A stretch of 64,000 bases of DNA from Neopestalotiopsis rosae (Eukaryota; Ascomycota; Sordariomycetes; Amphisphaeriales; Sporocadaceae). This document shows positions 1 through 10,033 of this stretch, piece by piece. The notes under the pieces were generated by a model. It did no database searches. It was not told the DNA's origin and worked only from the letters and a program-made list of their open reading frames with translations. The stretch lies in contig JALGAS010000006.1 of NCBI GenBank assembly GCA_023078685.1, positions 1,054,001 through 1,118,000 on the forward strand, in the 5' to 3' direction. The number at the start of each line of letters is the position of its first letter. The first letter of the stretch is position 1. A program made the translations under genes and the position numbers.

Positions 1-628
1 CCCATCCATCCATCCAGTCATCCATCCTACCATCCTATCCACCCAGGCGGGTTGGCGGGTTGGCGGGTTGAACGGGAGAGGCTTGCGTGGTGGTGCGACC
101 GAGTACGAGCACAGATCACCCTCAATGTCGGTTCACATTTTTCTCCCGCAGTTCCATTCTACACACTCTTCATTCCCCCCCATGTCGGAATCCTTCCCCG
201 AGCATGGGACAATGGGATTCGCGAGGGATGTTCGCGATTGTGCCACCCACCCATCATGCAGCCATGGGCCGGGTTGCGCCGCCCAGTGCAACTACAATAT
301 GCAATCCTTCGTTCCCACCGGTCAGCGGAAACCCCGCTAACGACCGACGTGCTAGCCAACCGACCAACCAACAGACACCCTGCAGAAAGAGCCCATCCAA
401 TTCAGTCGCATCTCCAAAAGAACCCTGAAAATAAACCCTCGTCGAATTTCTTGATCGAATCTATGTCTGGTATCTAGATCCTGTTAATCCTGTCCTTTTT
501 TCTGTATTTGGTCGCTTCAGTTGCCTCCTGTCAAATTTCAAATTTGTTGTTACAGTTTCGATTCTTTCCAATCCCCTTTGCTGTCGCATCGCAGTATCAT
601 TGCATCCTTCCAATCTCGCTATTCCATC
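1..628. other. Upstream region with simple repeats
   Basis: No gene is recognised here. The first 50 bases are a degenerate CATC tandem repeat, followed by three copies of a GGCGGGTT unit at about 47-70. The short ORFs lack any family signature. The stretch from about 430 to 628 is pyrimidine-rich and probably holds the promoter and 5' leader of the methyltransferase gene that starts at 629. Confidence 0.5.
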
Positions 629-1639
629 ATGGCCGACGCCAACAAGCCAAACACGGACTACTCTGAACCCGAGTATGCAAAGTCTCAGGAGAGGGCCAAG
701 GTCCCGTATTACCGTCCCAACATTGAGCATCGACTAGTACCAGAAGTATGAGCAAATGTCTTGTTAAGAATGATGCAAAACTCCCCTTGACTAATGCAAT
801 AAACACCAGACACAAGAGCTGCTGGAGAAATATAGCCACATACCTCGGGAGGATCAATCGGCCCATATTCACAAGCTGGTAAGTTGCAGCAAATATTGAT
901 TTGGGACCCGGGAGCGAATCAAAATCAACTAAACTTTACTTCCCTGTAGCGAGATGAGGCGTGGGATATCCGCGCATACCCTTGTATAGGGCTTGGCTCG
1001 TGGCTCACTCCCCAGCTCTGTCGCTTTCCCACCTACAGCGACATCTTGGGCCGCATAAACCAAGGTGGCACCCTCCTCGACGTGGGCACTTTCGTCGGCC
1101 ACGACCTGCGCCGTCTGGCCCACGACGGCGCGCCCACCGACAAGCTCTACGGCATCGACATTGTGAGCTATGCCGACGTGAGCTACGACCTGTTTCGTGA
1201 CCGCGACACCTTCAAGGGCCACTTTATCCAGGCCGACATCCTGTCCGACGACTCGGCCGAACTCAACGCCCTCAAGGGCCAGGCCGATGTCATTGTCGTC
1301 TCCCAGCTCCTGCACCAGTGGACCTGGGACAACCAGGTCAAGGCCGCAAAGGCGCTGGTCAGCTACACCAAGCCGGGCTCCCTGATTGTCGGCAACCAGA
1401 TTGGCAACTCGGAGGCGTTTGAGCTCACGCTCAAGCAGCCGCCCGTGTCCATCTGGCGGCACAATGTGGAAAGCTTCCAAAAGATGTTCAACGAAGAGGT
1501 TGGACCGGCCACGGGGACCACCTGGGAGGTGCAGGCTTGGCTGCGATCCTTCCCTGATATGGGCTGGGATCCCGCTGATGCAGCCTGGATGGAACCCAAT
1601 GTCTGCTTGGTTGAATTTGCAGCTAAACGACTCTCTTGA
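629..1639 (+). CDS. SAM-dependent methyltransferase, AusD-like family
   Basis: The model is join(629..745, 810..878, 950..1639), 291 aa, with two GT-AG introns that both stay in phase. The protein is a class I Rossmann methyltransferase without a signal peptide or membrane segment, so it is probably cytosolic. The SAM-binding motif I region (DVGTFVGHD) lies at about residues 104-113, and an acidic strand-2 end (GIDIV) follows. The N-terminal head, rich in Tyr and Pro (YYRP near residue 28), and the overall length resemble the fungal family of AusD/Trt5-type methyltransferases. Those esterify or C-methylate secondary metabolites such as meroterpenoids; this is family knowledge, and the substrate here is unknown. 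No polyketide synthase or prenyltransferase is in view. Its closest neighbour is a UstYa-like oxidase transcribed towards it, so it may be a tailoring enzyme of that locus. Confidence 0.82.
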
Positions 1640-1975
1640 GTGAAAAAAGAGAAAAGAGATTTCAAAACTTTGCCAAGAGTAAATGTCCGATAGAACTATT
1701 GATTCATCATGTATAACCTAGTCGGCCAAGAGGCCAAGAGACCATGAAACGATGTGAGGTGGCATAGAATACATGTATACGCAATGTCCTCCGAGTCACA
1801 CCACACTTGCACCACATTCCTTAAATTGTCAATTGCTGCAGTGCCAAGTGATGTGGAAAATAATGATTTGACCAACAAAGACATACGTGTTGCGAGATTG
1901 CATTACATGTTTACAATGGACTATATTGGCTTTTCTGTGGATAGCCCGCCAGTCTTCCTACGCCTATCGACAGGA

Positions 1976-2912
1976 CTAGGCACTATTCATAATCTTCTTC
2001 AACTCTTCCACTTGTCCATAATAAGGCGACCCGGGCGGACAATTCATGTAGTCGAGGAGGGTATCAAACTGGGGATCCTCTGGCGCGGTGCGCTGGAAGC
2101 AAGCCGAGTTCGTCACGGCAAACTCTTCGAGCTGGCTCCAGTCCCGACACCTGCGCACCGCGGGCCGCTTGGACTCGGAGTGCACCTCGAACGGCAGCAG
2201 GGTGTCGTCGGCCTGACACATGATGTCGGCGCGCATGAGGTCGATGCAGTGCGCAATATGGCCCATGGACTGCTCCGGCGTCCGGTCCTCTTGGTAGTCG
2301 CGGATATGGCTGTAGATCACCTTCTATTGTGCCCGGTCTTGATTAGCGATATCCGTTCATGTCGAGAAGCGAAAAGAATGAAGGCGCGGGATGCAGAGGT
2401 TCGCCTTACCAAACAGTGAAGATTGTGATAGCTATTCAACATGTACAATCCCTTTGATTTATCCCATGGAAAGTCTTGCGTAGTGGCTAGACTATTGTCA
2501 TGAGGCAGCGCAATCACGCCTGGATTGACGTCCATACCATCCCATAGCTCGTCCAAGGCGGTCATGTTTGAAAGGTTGCCCCATTCGCTGTGCTCGCCAT
2601 AGACCATAGTCTGGTCAAGACCCAAGCCAGCTGCACGAATCTGTCAGTCATGGGTTCATCTGGGAAGACTCCGTAAGACATACCTAGGGAAGATTCGCAA
2701 CCGTCTGTCGAAACTCTTCGAAGCCATACCCAGAACTGGATACCATTTGCGAAAAGAGAGAGGACGAGCACAGCGCGAAGCACAAGACCATGATCGAGCC
2801 ATGTCAACACTTCCCGCCGCCGACTTTGCTTCTGGCTCTTCTCAAAGACTCCCCCATCTTCACACGAGTCTAGGAGACCTGCATTTTCCAACTCACTTGA
2901 AACGCGGGGCAT
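1976..2912 (-). CDS. UstYa-like (DUF3328) oxidase 1
   Basis: The model is complement(join(1976..2323, 2410..2630, 2684..2912)), 265 aa, both introns in phase. The architecture is the classical DUF3328 one: a short cytosolic head, one membrane segment at about residues 42-64, then a lumenal domain carrying the two HxxHC motifs (HNLHC at 145-149, HIAHC at 172-176). The two motifs are thought to bind copper or another metal. An N-glycosylation site (NLSNMT) precedes them. Family members such as UstYa/UstYb and their relatives in phomopsin, asperipin and cyclochlorotine pathways catalyse oxidative cyclisation or chlorination of peptides, so a peptide substrate is inferred. The gene is divergent from the small secreted-peptide gene at 3532, sharing a 619-base promoter region with it, and a second family member starts at 5825. 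No key motif is missing. Confidence 0.88.
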
Positions 2913-3531
2913 GATTATCGATCAATCATGTGTGCAATCACTAGGTGCGAAGGGGGGATTTCCACTTGTGATTCAATCTAGCTACGTCAAAAGTATCCCG
3001 AGGCAAAAGTCCAAGTCAAAAAGATATGATCCTTGTAGACTCCGGTGTCCGGGTCGTATAGACAGACCGACTATAAGCTGCAAAGAGTTTGGGGTATCTC
3101 GACACTTATCGCGAGCTACCCACCCAATGAACAGGGAATCAGCGCCTGCTGACAAAAATAAAAACCCACTAACCATAAAATTTTGGGGGCCAACGTTGCA
3201 CCCGCATAGGGATCCGAGCACCTCCACGGCACAGGACGAAAAAGAAGCAAACATTAGTCTACTGACCCTCTTCAGAGTATACTAGGTATGCAGCTCCTAA
3301 TGCAGGGATAGCCGAGTACAGTCAGTCTTTCGTCAGTTCACCTTGTTGTTTGCTGTGCAGATCTTGATGAGGGAGTGGCTGATTTACCATGTGTACATAT
3401 ATTGGAACAAGACTCCTTGGCTTTTGGTTCTTGGAAGACCTCGGGAGTTTTTATTCAAGCGTTCGCATCCATTTTCACAAAGCATCAAGATATTCACCGT
3501 ACTTCGTACATACACATCATACTCTATCAAA
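2913..3531. promoter_or_regulatory. Bidirectional promoter region
   Basis: This 619-base interval lies between the start codons of UstYa-like oxidase 1 (minus strand) and the small secreted-peptide gene (plus strand). It contains no convincing ORF. An AT-rich TATA-like stretch (ACATATATTGG) lies near 3395-3405, about 130 bases before the peptide ATG. A shared intergenic region suggests joint control, but no operator could be proven by eye. Confidence 0.5.
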
Positions 3532-3772
3532 ATGCAGTTCACCATCATTTGTGGAGCATTCCTCGCCGCTTTGGCCGTCGCAGCGCCCGTTCCGGAGAGC
3601 AAAGGCAATTTTGAATCTCAACCCCAATATGCTTCAAGAAACTGTCACTGACACGAATAATCGAGCAGAAACCGATGCGCTGCTTGCCTGGGCTCAAAGT
3701 CATGAAGTCGATGTCCCGAGCGTAGGAGCCCTCTTTGAAGGAACTGCCGACTACGAGGTCTACAAGAACTAG
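3532..3772 (+). CDS. Small secreted peptide, candidate RiPP precursor
   Basis: The ATG at 3532 opens a clear signal peptide (hydrophobic core at residues 4-17, small-residue cleavage region AVAAP). Read without splicing, the frame stops after 39 aa. A GC-AG intron at 3605-3668 (donor AAAG|GCAATT, branch-like CACTGAC, acceptor GAGCAG) joins it in phase to a second open segment, giving 58 aa. The mature part would be about 39 residues, acidic, with one Trp and a tyrosine pair close to the C terminus (DYEVYKN). There is no dibasic Kex2 site and no repeat, unlike classic ustiloxin or phomopsin precursors. It sits between two UstYa-like genes and is divergent from one of them. Oxidative cross-linking at the C-terminal tyrosines is an inference. 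It could instead be an unrelated small secreted protein. Confidence 0.5.
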
Positions 3773-5824
3773 TTGGTTGCAACAGAGGCAATTGGGATAG
3801 CTCGATGGGTGGAATCAGGCAATTGGCAGTGGAGTCTGCTAGGAATTCTACAATGCTTCTGAGTGAGCGATACTTGACTGGGTTTAAACTTCTCCGCCTT
3901 TCGTTAAAGCGGTCTTCTCCAACAACACTTGGCAATGAATATAAGATACCAAAATAATTCCGCAGTCTGAAGATCCACGCCAAATGCATCATATCAGCCC
4001 GAAGTGCTTTTCGTGCTGCTATCTCTGCCAAGTTTCCGAGGTACTGGCACGATCTCGCTAACTCGTAACCGAGTCCAGTCAGGCGTCCTTTCAAAAATCT
4101 TCAACGATGTGTCAATGAAATCGCCGCCGGGGTTCTAAGAGAGCGCGCAAAACTCGGCTGGAACTCCGGGCTTGGATTCCTTTTGCACAGCACATGTCTC
4201 GCAGCAAATGCCTAATTGGTGTATTCAATCGTTTCTAGCTGCTTACCGGGATTGTGCACTAGTAGTATATGCATTAACACTTATGCCTGGGAAAGGAATT
4301 GATACTCGAAGGATCCCAACCCCGGGAATCTTGTTTCGCGCCACAGAAAAGCTGACCTAGTGAGCCTAGATGGGTCTAGTATAGGTTAATAGGGTTCGTT
4401 TTTAGGCACTGAACACACCCGCTCGCACTTGCGGGCCGCTCCGGTTAGTGCCCTCTGCTCGCTCTATCGTCAGTGCGTAGCGGGCACAAACTACGATCCC
4501 CCCGCGACACACAGACAATTTACAAAGATAGAAACGGGGTCACCAAGGACTAGATCCAAGATGGAGTGTCTCATGGACGATAGATGGGCGTGTTGACTAT
4601 CAAATTGGCGTGATCTTTGATATGTGGGACAGACAGTCTGCTGGCCAGCCGTTGGCGCCTCGAAGCTGCATTTCAACGTAGCAGCAAACAGAAGAAAAGA
4701 CGTGGGATGATTAGTGAGATTAGTGAGATTAAACTGGGTAATGAGTCGGTTCACAGCCGAGGAACTGCAACTGCTCGGCATCCGAATACTGTCCACTCAC
4801 AACCTGCAGACAGCGAGCTGACCTAGGTCAGTAGTACATTGTGTGCATCAGATAAGTTGAAAGACGTTTGCTGCTGTACTGCAGTGTAACCCAGCCCTAT
4901 AAGCCACTCATTTGATATCCTACTACTAATCATAATCATTTCATTGAGCGCCTTAAGCGACGCTCTAGACTCTAGCCAGGAGTTATACTAGCGCTACACA
5001 TCAACCCTTCAGACCTGTTGAAGCCTGCCTCAATGCATGGTCCTTTCGATGATTTTGCTTATTTTGGTGATTTGTTGGCTGCCAGGGAGCTGTCAACCGT
5101 TGAAGGAACCTACCAATTTCGTTCTTAGCCCCCGGTATAAACCAGTAGTAAGCAGCATTTGCCGGTATCTTGTGCGTAGTATAGATAAAGCCGGTTATTT
5201 TTAGTCAAGTTTGCTCAGATCCTTCGGACCCCGAATGTCGTCTCCGCTTCAGCGGTTATGGGCCATGTCGCTGCAGATCTTGCTTACGTATCCACCCCTT
5301 GCGTCGACGCCAATGCAAGTGATGACCCTATTCCTTACGGACAGCAAGGGAGTTGGAGCTTGATGGTTCAATAGCCGGCGCGGCGATGCTCGCAGACGTC
5401 GATCGCAGAAGAAGAGCGGGTCAATATCCGCAAATGCTTGAATGCACGGCGTAATCGTGTCCCCGAGTCGACGGTCTGTGAATATATCCCTGCGGTGATT
5501 GTAGTGTCACGGCGCAGCCATCGCCATGCACTCCAATGAGGACATACGAGTCGCCCGTTATCGATGCTAGTTTTTACCAGAACAAGACGCGAGCCCCCTT
5601 GCAGATGCAATCCTTCTGCCTTGCTGGGAAAGCAAACAAATTGCTGTGTCGGCTAGTAGTGCCAACAAGTACGTGGGGGCCGGTCTATACTTGTCATACG
5701 ACAGTCGACTTATACCAGTCGCCGGTATATAGACAATGGCAAACCTCTCGTCACGGCGGAATAACCCGCCGTGCACGCAATACTTGCAAAACTTTTTCCT
5801 TGTTTATTCCGCTCTGTATCCAAT
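3773..5824. other. Gene-poor spacer with a CCGGTAT motif cluster
   Basis: No protein family is recognised in these 2 kb. ORFs on both strands are short and featureless. A small tandem GATTAGTGA repeat lies near 4711-4730. The part nearest the next gene carries repeated CCGGTAT motifs, listed separately. It probably contains the terminator of the peptide gene and the promoter of UstYa-like oxidase 2. Confidence 0.5.
5132..5732 (+). promoter_or_regulatory. Cluster of CCGGTAT motifs upstream of UstYa-like oxidase 2
   Basis: Exact CCGGTAT occurs at 5132, 5162 and 5722, with near copies CCGGTTAT at 5191 and CCGGTCTATA at 5680, all on the plus strand and all within 700 bases before the start at 5825. 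A given 7-mer is expected well under once in such a stretch. A CGG core is typical of Zn2Cys6 regulator sites, so this could be an operator, but the copy at 5722 (CCGGTATATAG) could also be a TATA-containing core promoter. Confidence 0.35.
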
Positions 5825-6788
5825 ATGTCTCAACACACTCGCTATGAGAAGGTGCTGAACCACGATGATGAGGAGTCGAATTATAGTGAGCCTCAGGTTG
5901 CTTCAGAACCAAAGAGTAGAAAGCTTCACTATGTAGTCGCTGTGCTCTTGCTGATCGCCTCGAATATCTTTACATGGTATGTCTCCGAGGCACACGCACA
6001 GAGAAAGTTTGGGTCATTCAGCACTGGTCGCAGTCCATATGGTACGTTCTCCCAAACTTGGAATTCTGCTTTCCATCGTCTCATGGCTCACACCCTCCAA
6101 ACAGCGGGACTAGAGTGGGATACGCCGTTGTCGCTGCACGACGAGACGCCATACAACCAGCCCAACGAGACGCTGCGCGATCAAGCATGGCATGACATCA
6201 ACATTGACGCCGGCATGATTGCCGTGCCTCAGTCGTTTGTCGATGAAAAGGGCCTGCCTGAATCGCAAAAGTTCGTCTGGGACCGGAGCAAGAGTGTCTA
6301 CCTGCTCAACGGGTACCACTCGCTTCATTGTGCAGTATGTTGACAATCCCATCGTTTCATTACTAGCAGTTGAAACTGACGAATTCAAATAGCGCGCCAT
6401 CTACATTGCTCTGAACGAGTTCAAGACGGGCAAGCCGCAATCGCGCCGCTGGGGCCACGTGCTGCACTGCGTAGACCAGATGCGCCAGGAGGCCATCTGC
6501 AACGCCGACGACACGCCGCGCTTCTCCACCGACGACATGGTGCCCGTCACGGGCCTGCACCAGAACCGCATGTGCCGCAGCTGGGACAAGCTTGAGGCCT
6601 GGGCCAAGGAGTACACGGCGTGCTACCGCTACATTAACCAGACGGCCTCCTACAGCGAGGTGCCCCAGGTCGAGCGCTTTGTCTGGTGCCCCGAGGGTTC
6701 GCCTTACCAGAAGGAAGTGGAGAAGGTCTTTGGACACATTGAGTGGGATGAGAATGGATTTACCATTTCTGAGCCGGAGCTGGTTTGA
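5825..6788 (+). CDS. UstYa-like (DUF3328) oxidase 2
   Basis: The model is join(5825..6041, 6105..6334, 6393..6788), 280 aa. Both introns have good donors (GTACGT, GTATGT) and fit the phase. The first is 63 bases and is also open in frame, but removing it restores the family sequence SPYAGLEWDTP. One membrane segment lies at about residues 35-53. The lumenal domain has HSLHC at 144-148 and HVLHC at 171-175, plus the usual CPEGSPY block near the C terminus. It is a type II membrane protein, expected in the ER/Golgi, acting as an oxidase on a peptide or peptide-like substrate. Together with oxidase 1 and the peptide gene it forms a compact putative biosynthetic locus. In known dikaritin pathways two UstY proteins often work as a pair, which fits the duplication here. 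Confidence 0.9.
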
Positions 6789-7420
6789 TTTGTTCAGCCA
6801 TAATCAGAGCATGTAAATAGCCCACAACAAATAAAAATGGCCCAAGATTGTGAAGTCGGGCCTAGACGCCCTATTGACATCCTCCTCGCTAGATGAATGA
6901 TTGAGTTGTAACTTGTGATCAGCCTAAACCTTATGTGTTGAGCTTACGAGGCTCCGATTGAAGTATTTCAACATCGTGATGCAATCTTGCCGGCTCCTCC
7001 GTCTTCATTACACACTTTGAAGACAGGCGCGTGACTGACATTCTTAAGATTCAAGGCCTTATTCGTTTACGAAGCTTAGTATTGACGCAATACTTAAATC
7101 TTTACTATTTGCTGCCCATCGGCCCGCGTCTGCTTCAATGACATCACATCCGATGAATGCTAGAAAACGGTCGAGGCACGCAGTGAGTTCACTGCTTCAT
7201 AGACGTCGATTTAGGAAGCTTCCCTGTGACAAAATATGGGCAATCCTTCAATATGGATAACGTTATTACTGTTGTCTTAATCTTGACACAAAAGCAACTG
7301 GTCGCAGAGATAGACTTATAACACCTTTGAGTGTGGCTTTTCCCCGTTGGTTCGTTAAATGGCTCATAGATGCAGCTCGGAGTTCTCTTCTATATGCTCC
7401 TCCATTCTCTTCTTTCCAGG
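6789..7420. other. Intergenic, convergent 3' ends
   Basis: This region lies between UstYa-like oxidase 2 and the convergent sugar-porter gene. I see no ORF with family features. An AATAAA hexamer at about 6828-6833 could serve as the polyadenylation signal of oxidase 2. Confidence 0.4.
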
Positions 7421-10033
7421 TTATCTCTTTGGCAACAACTCTTCCTGTTTCCACATGACGTAGCTGTCGACGTCCAGCCGCCGCCGCCGCTCTGTCCAGG
7501 TAGACAAGCTTGGCCGGTCTGGAAATCGAGTTGTGCCTCTAATGAAGCACTTAGTCCAAAACTTCACCTGGCACCACAGGAACTCTCGGGTATAAGTCCA
7601 GGTGTCTGGGCTGAACAGTGCACCCATTCTCTCCAAGCTGCGTCTCTTTGTCTCGCGGACGAAACTGCTCAGAGAAACGAATTAGGTACACAGTAATTTG
7701 CAGGAAGCATCGCGTGGAATGACTTACAAAAAGGTGATGAAAAACCCTAAAAAGCACATTCCGCTATAGAAAAGGAAGCCACCACGAGGGCTCATTGCCG
7801 TAGACATGATGGGCCAAAGGAAAACCATAAGGAAGTTGAATGTCCAGCTGACAAAAGTGGCGTATCCCATACCTGAAAGGCAGTTAGGCTCGCATGCACA
7901 AGCCTTGAAATTTCCAGAACTCTTACCTTGATCACGGTAGCGTAATGGCATACTTTCTGATGCATAAGTCTTTAGGGAAATCCATTAGCGCCGATATCAC
8001 AACGCAAAGCACAAGGACGGGCAACTCCGATGAAACTCACGAAAGATACCGGGCCAACGGAAAAGGCATAAGTAATGTAGAAGATGAACATGAATACAAG
8101 GGATATTTCGAGGCCCTTCTTTTGATGAGGATTGGTTGGTAGGACGAAAGTGTCTGTTCTATCAGGCGCATGCCATACGCCGCGGGCTATCGCAGCTTGA
8201 CAAGCCCCAAGAATAGGGAACGCTGTCAGCAAAAGGCTTCGACGGCCATATGAATCCATCAGAAAGAAGGCAGGGACACCGAAGATGAAATGCCCGATAC
8301 CTAGTCCCAAAGAGATCTGCCCCCCGCTGTAAGCTTTGCAATGAGAGTCTTGAGTTTTCCGGTAAACTCACCTCCACAGGTATTATATCTGCAACGTCCT
8401 GATTCCTGATCTGGCTGATGATGGTGGTAGAGTAGTTGGCAAGTACGTTGAACCCGCATAGCTGTTGTAGAAGCATGATCGACGCACTAGCCATAAGTGC
8501 GCGTCGTGCAGGACCCTTTGTGAAGGGGTTGATTATAATATCCAACCAAGATTGTCTCGGCTCCATGTTTATGCTTGAGTATAGAGAGAAGAGTTCCCTA
8601 TCAGCTTGTAGCTGGGTTCGGTTGAGTCGTTTTAGAGACTTGCTCGCCTGCTGAATATATTTGGCCTTCCTCCTCGGGTCGGTGGAGGGGCAGTCCTTGG
8701 CGCATTGGAGGAGGAATCTAGGAGATTCGGGCATGGCCCAGATGGCAAGCATAGGTATGAGTGGAAATACAAACTGCCGCGATCAGATTCTGTATGTACA
8801 AGAATTAACTATAGCTTACTTACCGAACTCCCTAGCATCCATCTCCATGCATCAGAGTATCTCGAAAAAATAGTACTTGCAATGAACCCACACATTAAGC
8901 CAAAGGCTGTCCACATCTGCCACATTGTGTCGGCGGCACCCCGAAGTCGAGCAGGAGCGCATTCAGATGCATAAATTGTCACAATTGCACTATCCATGTA
9001 AGAGACTAGATTCCAATGGTAGAAGTGGTAGGGGCCCAATACCTTTTTGGGCCAGTTCCAAGACCCAGCACCAGTCGAGCCGCAAGCACAGCGTAGAAGC
9101 GCTTCCCTGAGAAGCCTTGAGCCACGGATGCGATAAAAGACAATAGAGAAGCGAGAGAGATAACGCCACGGCGTCCAAGCCTGCCATTGGTGATGAATGG
9201 TACATGGTTCAGCCAAGGCATGAAACTGAAACAAGTCAGCCGGCTTTTGTGCCAAATATTGTGAGTGGATAGGATGTTACATACAGACAGGCTACAGCAC
9301 TAGTAATATAAGGAGCTCCATTGAAGAATCCGTGAAGAAGAACAGAGCCGTTTTTGTCGCCTATTGTGTCTGGAAAAGCCTCTTTCAATGACGTCTGAGC
9401 TGTATTCATTTAGTGATAGATAGCCAAACACATAATCCGAAACATACCTCCATTGATCGCTGCCTCGTCAAACCCTTGGACAATAGCACCGAGACAACAC
9501 CACAGTACAAGCCAATATACTGTCGAAGGATATACCATCCACGGTTTCTGAATCAATCTGGAGAAATTTGACTCAGAATTGGACCTTTGGCGGAAAAGGC
9601 GACTGAATGAATATTTTGCCAATGATAACATCGCAACAAACATCTTGAACATTGTGACCCTTTTTTCAATATCTAGCACCGATTTTTCGGTGCTGGAAAC
9701 GAGGACACAATGTTTATCGGTAACGAGATCTTTTGGGCAGTGAGTCACTCCGTGTTGGTCGAGGGCGATGTCTAGATTCCAGTTCGTGTGATCTTGCGCT
9801 AGAAAGGCACCACGTGTGATATTACCGAGTCTGGTTGCTGGAAAGTCAGCTTCTTGCATGAAGTCTTTAATACGGCGTTGCATCGCTGGTTTATTGAGAC
9901 CCTCGAGTGGGTATGCAATCATTCTCTCTTGCAGTATCGGGTTTGCGAAGCCTGGGAAGGATGAATCATTCGCCATTTCGTCGATCACTCGGGCACTTGG
10001 GCCTTTCGATCTACTATTGGGTGGGATGTCCAA
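7421..10033 (-). CDS. MFS sugar-porter family transporter
   Basis: Nine exons fit in phase: complement(join(7421..7664, 7728..7872, 7927..7969, 8041..8316, 8372..8773, 8824..8989, 9043..9225, 9285..9399, 9448..10033)), 719 aa. A soluble N-terminal extension of about 165 residues precedes the twelve-helix core. That extension is shared by a subgroup of fungal transporters and contains the LNKPAMQRRI block. Sugar-porter signatures are present: YWLVLWCC..GFDEAAING in helix 1, GRLGRRG in loop 2-3, GTGPKS and the YASECAP segment, PESPRFL after helix 6, DSYGRRS in loop 8-9, MPLRYRDQG, and FVRETKRRSLE at the end. It probably carries a sugar or polyol across the plasma membrane; the substrate cannot be read from sequence. 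It could also export a product of the adjacent UstYa locus, but its family argues for uptake. Confidence 0.88.

Noticed and set aside
1..70. CATC and GGCGGGTT repeats considered as telomeric sequence
   Set aside because: The units do not match the TTAGGG telomere repeat of filamentous ascomycetes and are short and imperfect.
929..1480. Minus-strand 183-codon ORF over the methyltransferase
   Set aside because: The plus strand encodes a recognisable methyltransferase with spliced exons; this ORF has no motif.
1754..2419. Plus-strand 221-codon ORF over oxidase 1
   Set aside because: It overlaps the DUF3328 exons and runs through their introns; no domain is recognised.
4711..4735. Short GATTAGTGA direct repeats considered as a CRISPR-like or iteron array
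   Set aside because: There are only two or three copies without spacers, and the fungal context makes a CRISPR array implausible.
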